Shown: positions 52,301-62,860, counted from the stretch's first letter. The stretch is DNA of 64,000 nt from Rhodamnia argentea (GCF_020921035.1 NC_063152.1:34578494-34642493); one strand, 5' to 3'. A program made the numbers and translations. The notes: generated from the sequence alone by a model not told the origin.

Positions 52301-55300
52301 GTAGATTTCTAGCTTTTCCTTCGAGGCAAAATAATTTTTCTAGCTTTTCCTTAGAGGTAAAATTATTTTCTCAATTTCAGCTCCTTGTACTGTTCATAGT
52401 GGTGGTGGATGTTGATGGACGGTTAAATTTTGTGCTCTGCATTTTTTGAAACTTTAAACGGGATATAGCCCACAGGTGGTTGAATTTGATTTAAGCAAAG
52501 AATTTTGCTAAGGAAACGGCAGAACTAAAATGAGGAGTTCGGTCTTCAATCTCTGTTGATGAGTGTGCATGTACCTTTCCCATTTCTAGTTCAATAGAAC
52601 AAACAGAAACGAAGGGCAGTTTTCTTTTGAGATTTTCTGAAACCGTGTAGTCTTAATGTGAGTTTTAAATCTTAGAGCAGTCTCTTAAGAAAACTTTCTT
52701 TAGTTATTGCGAGCACTTCATTTTTCCTTGCCATTTTGAAGCTGATAGCTTTTGTTTTTCCTTGATTAGCAGTCTTAACCCGGTCTAGATGCATTAAATG
52801 ATGACATCAGGGAACTATATTCAAAGTTGAAGGAAAGGAAAGTTGCAAGAATAAAATAGCGTATAAAGTCTAATTCTATCTAATTGAACCCAGGCATCGC
52901 CATATTCTTTTAATGGCTATTTGGACAAGGCTCTTGTTAATGCGTGCCCTGGGGTGCTTGTTAATCATACATAATGCAGAAATGTTTTCATTTGCAAAGT
53001 ACCAATTGTGCCAAACATGGAAAAACAGTGCTTTGGAAATGAGAAAGCTTTCTTTAATTGGATGCTTAACAAGTGCCCTGGGGTACTTCTTAACAAACTC
53101 CTCTAGACAAATATTGATGGTGTTCATTAATCTTGTTAGGTGATTGGTTCTAGTAGCAATAGTGTGACTTGGCTTCGTATTTGCCTAGTTGGCCGTGAAC
53201 ATCACATATTTTAGTTAATATTGCTGCGAAATGAATATAACCACAGTTGATGCATAATGGTCTCTAGGATTTGTTTATGTAGTGATTATACCTAGCTCCA
53301 CATATCTAAATAGTGGCTTTCTGTTCACACAGTTGTAACTAGATGTTTCATGCTCATTTTGTGACCTTAAGGAGCTTTCATATGAATTTAGGACTTTCTA
53401 CGTGCCTCTACAGGTTGCTTCAGGGAAGGGGCTTTTCTCCATTGTCATCAACGTACAAGTAAGCACCTCAAATAAAGATCCTGAAATTGGATGATCATTT
53501 CTTTTCAGTTTAGCTGACACTTAAGAGTTCAGCAATAGCATAACCTATCATCTATGCAGGTACCTGGTTCAACCCATTACAGTATGGTGTTTTACTTCGT
53601 AACAAAGAAATTGGAACCTGGATCCCTCTTGCAACGATTCGTTGATGGTGACGATGAATTTCGCAATAGTAGATTCAAGCTCATCCCATCAGTACCAAAG
53701 GTACTTGTCTCAGCCATTTTATGATATCAACAGATTGACCATACTAAAAGTACTGAATTGCCCTCCATTTTTCAGGATGAAACATATGATTACTTCAATC
53801 CTTGCATTAGGCACACATAGACATGTCTGGCCATAGGTGTATGTGGATAATACTATGTTTCTGAGTTGCTTTGCTGGAAATGCTTGGGCAATTTGGTCAA
53901 GTTGCTTCTATTTTTTAGTGTAGGAGATTATGAGACGTCGTAGTATATGTTACTAAGAAAATTGTGATAATAAAATCTCTCTCCAAATTAAAAATTTTCA
54001 CTTTCCATCAATTAAAGATCTATCAGTACCTATATCTATCACTGTATAGTAAGAATCATTTTAATTCCGTCGAATACTTTTTCTATAATTGGATCCTCAC
54101 CTTTTCTTCTTTTTCTGCAGTAAACTTTTTCTTGAGGATGTTGACTTGTAACATATATTATGCAGGGTTCGTGGATTGTTCGACAGAGTGTTGGTAGTAC
54201 TCCTTGTTTGTTGGGGAAAGCAGTTGACTGCAACTATATCCGTGGTCCTAACTACCTGGAAGTAAAGAGTCATCTGGTTTTTCTTAGATATGTTTATGAG
54301 TATTTGACGATATTCCATTGGTTTTAACATGATTTCCTCTTTTTGTAGATTGATGTCGATATTGGTTCTTCTACTGTTGCTAATGGAGTTTTGGGGCTTG
54401 TGATCGGAGTCATTACAACTTTGGTTGTTGATATGGCTTTTCTTGTACAGGTATGCTAATGATTTGTGCAAACTCTGTTGTATGTCTTCTGTTGTGGATT
54501 TGTCCCCACTTTGATGCAGTTTTCATATAGTCCAAAGCGCATTAGTTGCTAACCGAACCTTTTAAATGTGGTCTAAGCTTTTTGCATTTACAACTTGACT
54601 TGATTCTATACTTAATAACAAATACACAGAAACATTATACAATATCAAGACATAGATTTTGTTGTAGCACAATGCCTAAGCTAGCGAAGTGTCTGGTTTT
54701 ACTCGAGCTAATATGGAGTTGATGGCGATCTTCCCCAGTACTTACTCTGCCTGAGACATATGAATATACAACATTGATAGCTGTGTAGTATGTAAATAGG
54801 GTTCTATTTTTGAGGGACACATCAATAAGAGATGTGCATTGGTTTGCCGTGTTAACTTTTCTAGTAAGAAAATGAAAAAAAGCATGTGACTTCAGATTAG
54901 GAGCATTGCACTAGTCTGTTAACTTTTTTGGGCTGGATTTCGACAATCTTACTCATGTAATTCCACATCGATGTGATAGGCCTTGCTATCAGTCATAGCC
55001 TAAAAAAAAACATGATTCTCTCAGAAAAATATTTGACGGAATGAATAATTTAAAGCCACCTAAAAAGAATGACAACAAAGACAACAAAAACAACTACTGA
55101 AAACTAAGCCTTTCCCACAAGGTGGGATCAGCTACTTGAATCCTTCTAAGCTCTAGATGCTCCATCTCTTTTCGTGTTGTTTTCTCCCAAGTCCCTTTAA
55201 GCCTTTCCATACCCTGTCTAACCGAAGTCTCCCATCTCCGTCTCAACATCTGGCTGGGGTTTCCTACGGTAGGCTTTTCTTTGCTGCATTTTGGGTTTCT

Positions 55301-55814
55301 CTTGAATGTACTCAACAAAGGACGGCAATGATGGATCATTGAGAACTCTGGAAAATGACATCTTACAAACAGCTGAAAAAAGGGATACTGGCTAGAACCT
55401 CTTTATTAACTGCATGAAGCTCAAAGGCTAATTCATGATGCCCCGGAGCGACTTAGATGAGGAAGGTAGAAATAAACGAATAGCAAATGAGGAGAATTCT
55501 TTAACCACGATAAGCATAATGTGTTTTATTATTCTCTGTAGTTTCTTGTGAGATAGTGAGGGTATGTGGGATGTCTTAAGATTGGAAAAAGAATGCCTCC
55601 ATTGTCTGTAACTATATTTGTTCTGTTGCGGATGTGCTGTGCAAGATTAGAGGAAAAAGGGAAAGATAAAGAAATCTAATGCCATTTTGTGTAATGCATG
55701 GCGCAGGCTAACACTGCTGATGAGTTGCCAGAACGGCTGATTGGAGCAGTTCGTGTCTCTCATATAGTGCTTTCATCCGCAATTGTTCCCAATCTGGAAG
55801 CAGAATCATCATGA
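40397..55814 (+). CDS. EDR2: EDR2 orthologue: PH-START-EDR2_C protein (719 aa, 22 exons)
   Basis: Exons are 40397-40534, 40799-40873, 42139-42192, 43532-43597, 43862-43965, 46366-46433, 46515-46631, 46713-46753, 46899-46999, 47383-47478, 49204-49268, 49444-49515, 49606-49761, 50641-50858, 50953-50992, 51088-51242, 51339-51440, 53414-53458, 53560-53700, 54166-54261, 54349-54450 and 55707-55814. All phases agree and give 719 aa, against 718 in Arabidopsis EDR2. Domains: a PH domain (about 1-110, starting MSKVVYEGW), a START lipid-transfer domain (about 168-387), an acidic linker (about 430-490), and the EDR2_C/DUF1336 domain (about 492-719), with a hydrophobic stretch near 660-683. In Arabidopsis it is a negative regulator of salicylate-dependent cell death and powdery-mildew resistance, with a PH domain that binds phosphatidylinositol-4-phosphate at endomembranes. 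ATG 40397 is chosen because it begins the conserved MSKVV. Exon 5 could start 3 bases later. Intron 5 holds a LINE fragment. Confidence 0.95.
44800..45830 (-). mobile_element. 5'-truncated, frameshifted LINE in EDR2 intron 5, antisense
   Basis: Minus-strand frames 45819-45538, 45548-44847 and 44989-44804 together read like the C-terminal part of a plant L1-type ORF2. They carry the post-RT segment ([20 protein letters not shown]), a WLDTWCG motif, and a zf-RVT region ([14 protein letters not shown], then HLLLHC). At least two frameshifts separate these pieces. Endonuclease and most of the reverse transcriptase are absent. Exact ends, poly(A) and target duplication could not be fixed, and flanking DNA (44200-44530 and 45845-45940) looks MITE-like. 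The element cannot be autonomous. Confidence 0.75.
48058..48253. repeat. Tandem ~95 bp duplication in EDR2 intron 10
   Basis: 48058-48151 and 48158-48253 share 'attttcccataa.tttga', 'tatttgggagg', and 'catataaaaacgaagaccca' plus 'taat.tctaca', differing by scattered substitutions. A local intronic duplication with no coding role visible. Confidence 0.8.
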
Positions 55815-56287
55815 CACGTCCAGGTTTCGAATGCACATCATTTATTCAGGCGGAGGGTTACTGGTCACTGCCTTCTATTTCTTATCCATAGTAGAATTGC
55901 TTTCTATTGGGAGGAGCGATAAAGGTTCATTAACCTTATCTTATGCTTGACCTTCTGAATCACAATGGCACAATTCGTTTGTCTTCTCATAAATTTTCTC
56001 CATACGCACAGCATCTGTGGGTTTGGTACATGCTGAGTGAGACTAATGACGAGTTTTGGTAGTTGATCTTTGATCTCTAAAAGCGTCTGCATATACTTCC
56101 CTGGGAATTGATTATTGGCTTTGTATTACTTTAAGCCCTGGAAAAGAGATTAATAGCCTCGGGATTGAAGGATCACTGCTATATGACCCCTGAACAGGCA
56201 AGAAATGGTAGAAACTGACGGTCGCTTTATCGTTCTAGCTTCAAACTCCCACTTCCGTACAAGTAGGCACCACAAAGCAAACGGTGC
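55815..56287. other. Spacer between EDR2 and the first UGT gene
   Basis: Convergent 3' flanks of two genes: the EDR2 3' UTR from the left and the UGT 3' UTR from the right. No additional gene is seen. Confidence 0.5.
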
Positions 56288-57754
56288 CTAAGCTGCTTTC
56301 CGGTGGACAAAATCTCTAAAAGCATCCAATGAACTCACCGAGCTCTCAGGAAAGCCCTTCTCAAATCTCTGTCCGAGACACAGCGATCTCCTCCTAATCT
56401 CTTCATCGGCCAAGACCCGCTCAATTCCCATCAAAACATCATCCTTCTTCACCATCTCAGCTGGGTACTGATCACACACCAAAACCCCGATCTTGAGATG
56501 GTTCACCACCAGCTTGGCATTGTAGTATTGGTCGCCCCTGATTGGCCACGCCAAAATCGGGACTCCTCTCACTATTGCCTCCACTGTGGAGTTCCACCCG
56601 CAGTGCGACACGAATCCACCGGTCGATGGGTGGCTCAGTATCAGCAGCTGTGGCGCCCACCCGTGTATGATCAGCCCCCTCTCCCCCACCCTGCTGTCCA
56701 AACCATGTGGGAAGTAGCCGCCTTCCATTTGGGCTGGTCCTCTGGCCAGCGGGCCGGGCTGACCCGACTTCTTCTGGATCACCCATATGAATGGCCGGTT
56801 CGACTCCTCCAGTGCCTTGGCCAGCTCCGGGTACTCCTCCATCGAAGGGCCCACCTCGCTGCCGAACGATATGTACATGATGGAGCCACGAGGTTGCCGA
56901 TCGAGCCACCCGATTATCTCGTCGTCCGTGTAGTTGGACTCTCTCTTGGGCCGGATCTTCCGCTCCTGAAGCAAGGCCGCCGCGGACCTCCAGTATTCAT
57001 CCGGCACGAGTGGGCCCACGCCCCAAATGGGCTTGGCCGTCAGATTGGCCACGTAGTCTAGGAATGGGCGCTCGAGATCATCGCACGTGTTGATTAGCAA
57101 CGCTACCGAGCTCTTCACTTCTTCCACCCATGGGGCTGGATGACCCGGAAGAGGCGGGCCCATCTGCGGCCTTGACCCTCCCGGGCCCCTCCCGCCACCT
57201 CCCCCGCCCCGATTCGAGGGCATCCAGTGGCGCCTCTGTTTAAGATCCGAATAACTCAGCACCATCTCATTGGGCAAACCCGGTAAGGCACGAACCTCCC
57301 CTGGCTTCATGTCGTCAGGCCGGACCACGTACGCTGCGTGCTGCACCGCCGCCCAGCACGCCCCGGAAGTGATGAACGTCACCGTGGGGATCCCGAGCTT
57401 GGAGAACACCTCCTGGGTCTTGTACATGATGTGGTCGATCACCGCGCAAGCAGGGCGAGCTTGAGCTGGGTCACGCCCGGCGAGGAACGACTCGATGCCT
57501 TGGGCTATCTGTTGATGCTGGCGAGGGGAGCTAGCAGGTGGGTCTGCTGGCGTTTCTTGTGGTGCCGAGACGTTGATGAGAGTGAAGAGAGGGGATTGGC
57601 GGAGGGCGGAGGGGATGGAGGAGGAGATGTCGGAGTCGGCGACGACGGTAATGCTGAAATCACGGCGGAGGAGGTGGTTGCAGAGCTCGATGCAAGGGAA
57701 GAGCTGGCCTTGCCCGATCTTGGGCACCACCAGGATCTCATTCTCAGCTGACAT
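56288..57754 (-). CDS. Family-1 UDP-glycosyltransferase with Gln at the catalytic His site (488 aa)
   Basis: Single-exon gene encoding a plant GT1 enzyme, a family that moves sugar from UDP-sugar to small molecules in the cytosol. The C-terminal PSPG box spans residues 366-409 (W366, Q369, HCGWNS 384-389, E392, D408-Q409) with all the usual sugar-contact residues. The N-terminal active-site loop reads GQGQLFP (14-20): Gln17 stands where the family and the neighbouring copy (His17) have the catalytic histidine. The partner Asp is kept (D107). A Gly/Pro-rich loop lies at about 180-208. There is no signal peptide or membrane anchor. The frame is intact and of family length, so it is not obviously a pseudogene. 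It is tandem with the gene at 58610-60022 in the same orientation, 855 bases apart. The acceptor is unknown. It could be a low-activity enzyme, use another base, or be non-catalytic. Confidence 0.94.
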   Translation of the reverse strand: MSAENEILVVPKIGQGQLFPCIELCNHLLRRDFSITVVADSDISSSIPSALRQSPLFTLINVSAPQETPADPPASSPRQHQQIAQGIESFLAGRDPAQARPACAVIDHIMYKTQEVFSKLGIPTVTFITSGACWAAVQHAAYVVRPDDMKPGEVRALPGLPNEMVLSYSDLKQRRHWMPSNRGGGGGGRGPGGSRPQMGPPLPGHPAPWVEEVKSSVALLINTCDDLERPFLDYVANLTAKPIWGVGPLVPDEYWRSAAALLQERKIRPKRESNYTDDEIIGWLDRQPRGSIMYISFGSEVGPSMEEYPELAKALEESNRPFIWVIQKKSGQPGPLARGPAQMEGGYFPHGLDSRVGERGLIIHGWAPQLLILSHPSTGGFVSHCGWNSTVEAIVRGVPILAWPIRGDQYYNAKLVVNHLKIGVLVCDQYPAEMVKKDDVLMGIERVLADEEIRRRSLCLGQRFEKGFPESSVSSLDAFRDFVHRKAA

Positions 57755-57812
57755 GTCTTGATGTTGTTGCTGGCTAAGGATGTCATAGAGAAGGAAGATT
57801 TCGTAGGCTAAG

Positions 57813-57820
57813 TATTTGTA
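57813..57820 (-). promoter_or_regulatory. TATA-like element upstream of the first UGT gene
   Basis: The minus strand reads TACAAATA, 59 bases upstream of ATG 57754. That would give a leader of about 30 bases. A weak match, proposed from position. Confidence 0.3.
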
Positions 57821-58609
57821 GCCCGATCATAATTCACAAAGAGTGAGAAAGAGAGAGGACGAGAGCGACCAAACTTGGAATGTTAGGTGGCGACCAAGAT
57901 CGGATTTTGCAGATGGATGATTGTTGTGAAGATTGGGTGGGTCTATTGGATGATTGTTGTGATCTAACTCTTCATCAAGAACGAACTTTGGGTTCAGTCG
58001 GCGAACCTCGTCGTCGGCAAATCTCTTCAAGAGCGACCGAAGCTTTCGACAAAGCGGACCGGGGACCGCTAAACCCAAAGAAGTCCGATCAATAATAGCA
58101 TTTGCATAATTGAGTATGCCCAACATCAGTACTGCGTGGACTCTACATAATCCCATTATCCCAATGTGGACTGTGGCCCTTTCGGAAAGAAAATGTCTAG
58201 ACGCATCGAAGTTTTGTGACAACGAAAGGCACTGATGTGTCGACTATCCATGCCAAAGTGGTTGGGATCCAACGTCACGACTCACGTCAAAAGGTTCGAA
58301 AGGGACAACCATGGCCCCCACATTAGCTAATTGGATTATGGCTCCCCTGTCTGTGCCAAAACCGAAAGCAACGGCAACATCTTCCATCTTTTGTTCTCGC
58401 TTCTGTTCATGGACAGAGGAGGAACAAGATTGAAATCCACTCTCTTTCAATTAAAGCGACCGTCTTTTCTCTCTTTCTTTCTGTCAGCTCTTCAAACTCT
58501 TTGCAGATTATTGAATCGGCGAATCATTAGGCAACTTAAAACACACACATACCCATTTTAATCAAAATGGTTTTACATGGCCAAAGATCCAATTTTTTAA
58601 CGAACTGGT
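57821..58609. other. Spacer between the tandem UGT genes
   Basis: It holds the promoter of the left gene and the 3' flank of the right gene. Frames of 68-131 codons on both strands have no recognisable domain. Confidence 0.45.
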
Positions 58610-60022
58610 TCAAAGCCTCTGGTTAATGAAATCTCTAAAAGCATCCAACGCGCTCTCGGAGCTCGCCGGGAAGCCGTGCCCGAACTTGGCCTTGATCGAA
58701 GCCGCTCTCTCGTGCATCTCCTCGTCCAACATGAGGCGCTCGATCCCCTCCGCTATCTCGTCCTTCTTCACCGCCCGCGACAGATCCTCCGCCACCCTGT
58801 ACCCGACCTTGAGATGGCTCACCGCCAGCTTGGCGTTGTAGTGCTGGTCCCCCCGGATCGGCCACGCCAGGAGCGGCACCCCCCGTCCGACCGCCTCCGC
58901 CGTCGAGTTCCACCCGCAGTGCGACAGGAACCCGCCCGTCGACGGGTGGCTCAGGATCAGAAGCTGCGGCGCCCACCCTCTTATGATCAGGCCCCTGTCC
59001 CCCACTCTGCCCTCCATGCCGTCCGAGAATCCCCCTCCCGACTTGGACCCGATGACCCATATGAAGGCCCCGGTCGTCGACTCCTCCAGCGCCGCGGCCA
59101 GCTGCGCCAGCTCCTCCTCGTCCGGGCCCACCTCGCTGCCGAACGCCACGTATAGGACCGAGCGCCGCGGCTTGCGGTCCAGCCACTGGATCACCTCGTC
59201 CTCCGTGCAGTTCGACTCGCGGCTGTCTCGCCGGATCTCGCGGTCCGAGATCAGCGAGTCGGACTTCTTCCAGTACTGCTCCGGCAGGAGCGGGCCCACG
59301 CCCCAGACCGGCATCTTCATCTGGTCTCCCATGTAGTCGAGGAACGGGCGCTCCAGGTCCGCGCACGTGTTGAACATGAGCCCGATCGAGCCCTCGACTT
59401 CCGGGACCCAGGGAGGCCGGTCGCCGGGCTTCGGCGGCCCCCCTCCGCCGCCTCCGGGCCTCGGGCCCGGGCCGGGCGGGCCACCTCGAGGAGGCCCGAA
59501 GGGCTTCCTTTTGAGATCGGAATACGTGACGGCCATTTCTTCGGGCAGCCCGGGGATAGAGCGAGCTTCACCGGGCCGGACGTCGCCCGCCTGGACCCGC
59601 CACGCGCCTAGCTCCATCGCCGCAGCGCAGGCCCCGAACGTGACGAAGCTAATCACCGGGACATCGAACTTCCAGAACACGTCCTTGGTCCACCCCACCT
59701 GGAAATCCACCACCGCGCACAGCACACGGGGCGGCTCGCTGCCGGCCGTCCGTTTCTCCAGGTGGGCGGAGAGGTCCTGGCCGGCGGGCTGATTGAGCGG
59801 GTCGGAGACGCGCATGGGGGGGCCGGAGGTGCCGGCGATCTGGGCGACGGCGACGAGGGGGTTGGAGGCGAAGGAGGGAGGGATGGCGGAGGAGAGATGG
59901 GAGGGGATGACGAGGGTGGCGAGGTAACGTCGGCGGGTGAGGTGGAGGCAGAGCTCCATGCAGGGGTGGAGGTGGCCATGGCCCGGCCCGGTGACGACGA
60001 AGATCTCGGCCGTCGCCGACAT
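58610..60022 (-). CDS. Family-1 UDP-glycosyltransferase, catalytic His retained (470 aa)
   Basis: Single-exon GT1 gene, tandem paralogue of the gene at 56288-57754. The active-site loop reads GHGHLHP (14-20) with His17, and the partner Asp is D106. The PSPG box spans 350-393 (W350, Q353, HCGWNS 368-373, D392-Q393). A Gly/Pro-rich loop with two poly-Gly/Pro stretches lies at about 176-204, at the same place as in the paralogue. The flanking motifs YSDLK and FNTCADLERPFLDY are shared, so the loop sits in the N-terminal acceptor domain. The coding sequence is strikingly G+C-rich against its surroundings, with many codons ending in C or G, which opens long antisense frames (for example 58676-59155). 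Cytosolic and soluble, acceptor unknown. The start ATG at 60022 is the only in-frame candidate giving a normal N-terminus. Confidence 0.95.
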   Translation of the reverse strand: MSATAEIFVVTGPGHGHLHPCMELCLHLTRRRYLATLVIPSHLSSAIPPSFASNPLVAVAQIAGTSGPPMRVSDPLNQPAGQDLSAHLEKRTAGSEPPRVLCAVVDFQVGWTKDVFWKFDVPVISFVTFGACAAAMELGAWRVQAGDVRPGEARSIPGLPEEMAVTYSDLKRKPFGPPRGGPPGPGPRPGGGGGGPPKPGDRPPWVPEVEGSIGLMFNTCADLERPFLDYMGDQMKMPVWGVGPLLPEQYWKKSDSLISDREIRRDSRESNCTEDEVIQWLDRKPRRSVLYVAFGSEVGPDEEELAQLAAALEESTTGAFIWVIGSKSGGGFSDGMEGRVGDRGLIIRGWAPQLLILSHPSTGGFLSHCGWNSTAEAVGRGVPLLAWPIRGDQHYNAKLAVSHLKVGYRVAEDLSRAVKKDEIAEGIERLMLDEEMHERAASIKAKFGHGFPASSESALDAFRDFINQRL

Positions 60023-60400
60023 GGGAAGCGGCCGATTGGATCGTTTCTTGGAATAAGGGTTGAAGGTTTCGGGAGTGAGGAAGGTGGATGTTATGGATCA
60101 GAAGGAGAGGAGTGATTCGTCAGTCTTGAGTCAAAAAAGAAATGAAAGCTGTGGCGTGGAGAGGGTTTGGCAAGAAAGTGCATAAGACCGTTTGGTAAGA
60201 TGAATATTTCACTTATTTCATGAGTTTTTTCCTTACCCATTATTAATATAATACATTAATATATGCATAATATTGTATATTGTGATATTCTAATTTAATC
60301 CAACTGATTTGCACTTTCTTCAACTTGTGTCCATAAATATTTTCATTACTTTTTACAAGCTTAATATGTGGATAATATTTTAAATCTATCTTGATATTCT
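60023..60400. other. Upstream flank of the second UGT gene
   Basis: GC-rich next to the gene, then a sharply AT-rich block (60235-60290) with TATA-like wording on both strands. No gene seen. The promoter of the minus-strand UGT must lie here, but no single TATA box stands out. Confidence 0.35.
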
Positions 60401-60517
60401 GAAGTCCTTTGTGAGGAACATAGGCATGTCAAGTCCTAGGTGAGGAACCTTGGGCTTCTGTAGTCCTTTGTGAGGAACTTAGGCATCTCAAGTCCAAGAT
60501 GAGGAATCTTAGGCACG
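60401..60517. repeat. Two ~59 bp tandem repeats
   Basis: 60401-60459 and 60460-60517 both read 'g.agtcctttgtgaggaac.taggcat.tcaagtcc' and then '.gatgaggaa.cttgg/agg'. Each unit is itself two related half-units. They resemble the retrotransposon-type repeats further right. Confidence 0.7.
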
Positions 60518-61267
60518 TTGTCTTGGATGACAACTGTTAATTAAAAGTGATTTCAAATCCATCATTCAAATGATCATGCATTCATTTATGCGTATATGCA
60601 TATTGCATCAAAAACCTCATGAAGGTTGATTTGACTATGTGATTTTGGCAAAATGAAATGTAGGTATTGAATATGCCTACGAGAGTGTTTACGATGATGA
60701 AAGGCAAGCCATGTCCAAATACGTCCCGAATACACTTTGAGAGTTGAGTGACGCGAAAAAGAAAATTCATGTCATATGACAGAGGATTCATTCACAATGA
60801 GTACACGGGTTGAAGTGACGAAAGACACTTCTTTCTTTTCTCCAAAAACAGAAAATATATCATTGCTAGCCACGTTGAGCCCGAGTAGGGAGAATGTTCA
60901 AAATAATCATGTTAAGAATCATCCCACACTGGAGCAAGTATTAGAGATTATGGTTGAAAATCGGTTGGAAAAAAAGGTAAAAAAGATTTAATTGCTTTCA
61001 CTTGCGTTAACCTTCTTGTGGTAATTTCAGGTGAATCTTCATGAAAGGTCGAAGCATTCCAAGGTGAAGAAGAGCATTTATTTTTTTATCAAAACATTAA
61101 TAATCCTTTGCTTAGCTAAGCTGAGCCTAAAATCGTTCATTTCTGAAACTCGAGTGGTGATCATCTCCCAACACTAAGGCAAGTCATGTGATTTACCAAG
61201 CAAATTGGTAATTGTGCAACGATGTGAAATGTCTCGAGAGTTCGGAAAGAACTCATGACAAAAGCAA

Positions 61268-61270
<3 letters not shown>

Positions 61271-61323
<53 letters not shown>
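61271..61323. repeat. (AG)n microsatellite
   Basis: About 26 uninterrupted AG units, the longest microsatellite in the window. Confidence 0.95.
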
Positions 61324-61326
<3 letters not shown>

Positions 61327-62515
61327 ATACCAATCAGCTAAAAAAGCAGTGTGCCTAATAAAAGCAAGGCCGATACCTAAAGAAAAATAAAGGAAAGCCA
61401 GATGCAATGAAAGGCCTAAAGCTCACCTCAAACAAAAAATTGCAGAAAACAAAGTGAAACTCTTGTGTCGTAAGAAGAACAAACAACCGATGGACTCTCG
61501 AGAGAAGTGTATTCTCTAGAGTCGGGTGTTCTCCTAATCGTGTGAGAGTGGTAATGATGCCAGTATGGTCACCAGTTCATCAATCCTTGCAAAGAAAAGT
61601 CGAGTCTTGTAAGCCTTCTCAACTCGACATTATAATCCATCTGAAGTTTCTTCTAATTTGGATGTTTCAAATTGACATGAAGACTTTACAAAGAAGCTAC
61701 TGCTAGAAGGAGTGAAGCCAATAATTTCTTATCTTACTTTCCGGGTTCTTGACTTGTAAGCCCGGTGAAAGTAATGATTGAAATGTTTTCCTAGTGGCCT
61801 CAAAGCAGAAAAATCCTCGGTCTAAGTCCCCGACCAAGCTAACATTATGGTCTTTGAAAAGACTTTTTAGATTGATCGAGAGTGTATGCATTGCGAATAT
61901 ATTCGAAACCTTAGGTATAAAACATGCGAGGTCTAAAGAGTGATTGGCTTGAGTTCCCACAAGAATGGTTGGGATCAAATAGCCTTTTTCCTAAGAGCAT
62001 GTGAAAAGTTCTTTTTGATAAAGGAACTCTAGTTTGGCATGTTCGGTAAACCCTTTTCATGAGTCAGAATCATTTTCCTATGAATTGGCTTTTCCCCACG
62101 GAGTCTAACGGTTGATGATGTTGTGCTAACTTAAAAGACAAGTTTGTAATATCATGTAGTGCCAAAGTGGTCGTCCAAGAAATCGATAGTAGCTTTATTT
62201 GCCCAGGCATTGAAGGCTACTTTCCCTGCGAGAATTATGTTTATTTTGAAAGAACCTTGTTTAAATAGGGATTGTGAGCTTTAGCAGCCCAAAATCAGTT
62301 CTATATATGTAACAAGCTTGCAAATGCACAGTGAGCTTTCGCAGCCTGGAGCATTTCTTTGACCTAGCAAGCTTTCTGTAACCCAGAGTCTCTTATTTCT
62401 TTAAACTGGCGAACTTTTGTAGCCCAGAGCACGCCCAATGCGAGGTAAGTTGACAATTTTCGATTCATTTGCCACGTAATCTCGGAATCTTCCAAAAGCA
62501 AAAATAGAAAAAAAG

Positions 62516-62860
62516 GGCAAAAAACCCTAGGTGCTTTCAGAATCTTGAGTGAAAAACCTTAAGTGATTGAAAACCCTTAGTAAAAAACTTTAGGTAATCA
62601 AAATCATAAGTGAAAAACCTTAGGTATTTCCAAAAGCTGGGTGAAAAACCCTAAGTACTTTCAGATTCCTAAATGAAAAACCTTAGGTAAGCCAGAACCC
62701 TAAGTGAAAAACCTTACGTAATCCAAAACCCTAAGTGTAAAACCTTAGTTAGTTTCAGAATTATGTGTGAAAAACCTTAGGTGCTTTCCAATTCTGAAGT
62801 GAAAAATCTTAGCTATTTCCAGAAACCTAAGTGAAAGCCCTTAGGTATGTTCCAAGAGCG
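62516..62860. repeat. Tandem array of ~31 bp units, about 11 copies
   Basis: The unit begins 'gaaaaaccttaggta' and ends 'ccctaagt', with variable middles such as 'tttccaaaagc' or 'atccaaaa'. About eleven degenerate units, 30-32 bases each, follow head to tail. The core wording 'cctaggtga' also recalls the 59 bp repeats at 60401-60517. No coding frame persists through the array. Confidence 0.8.

Noticed and set aside
56472..57061. 145- and 187-codon frames overlapping the first UGT
   Set aside because: They lie inside the well-supported UGT frame on other frames or strands and carry no recognisable motif.
58676..59366. Long open frames antisense or out of frame to the second UGT (159 and 243 codons)
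   Set aside because: They arise from the G+C-rich codon ends of the UGT gene. They have Arg/Pro/Gly-rich composition and no domain.
62516..62860. CRISPR-like repeat array
   Set aside because: Units are adjacent and degenerate, without unique spacers, and lie in a plant retrotransposon-type region.
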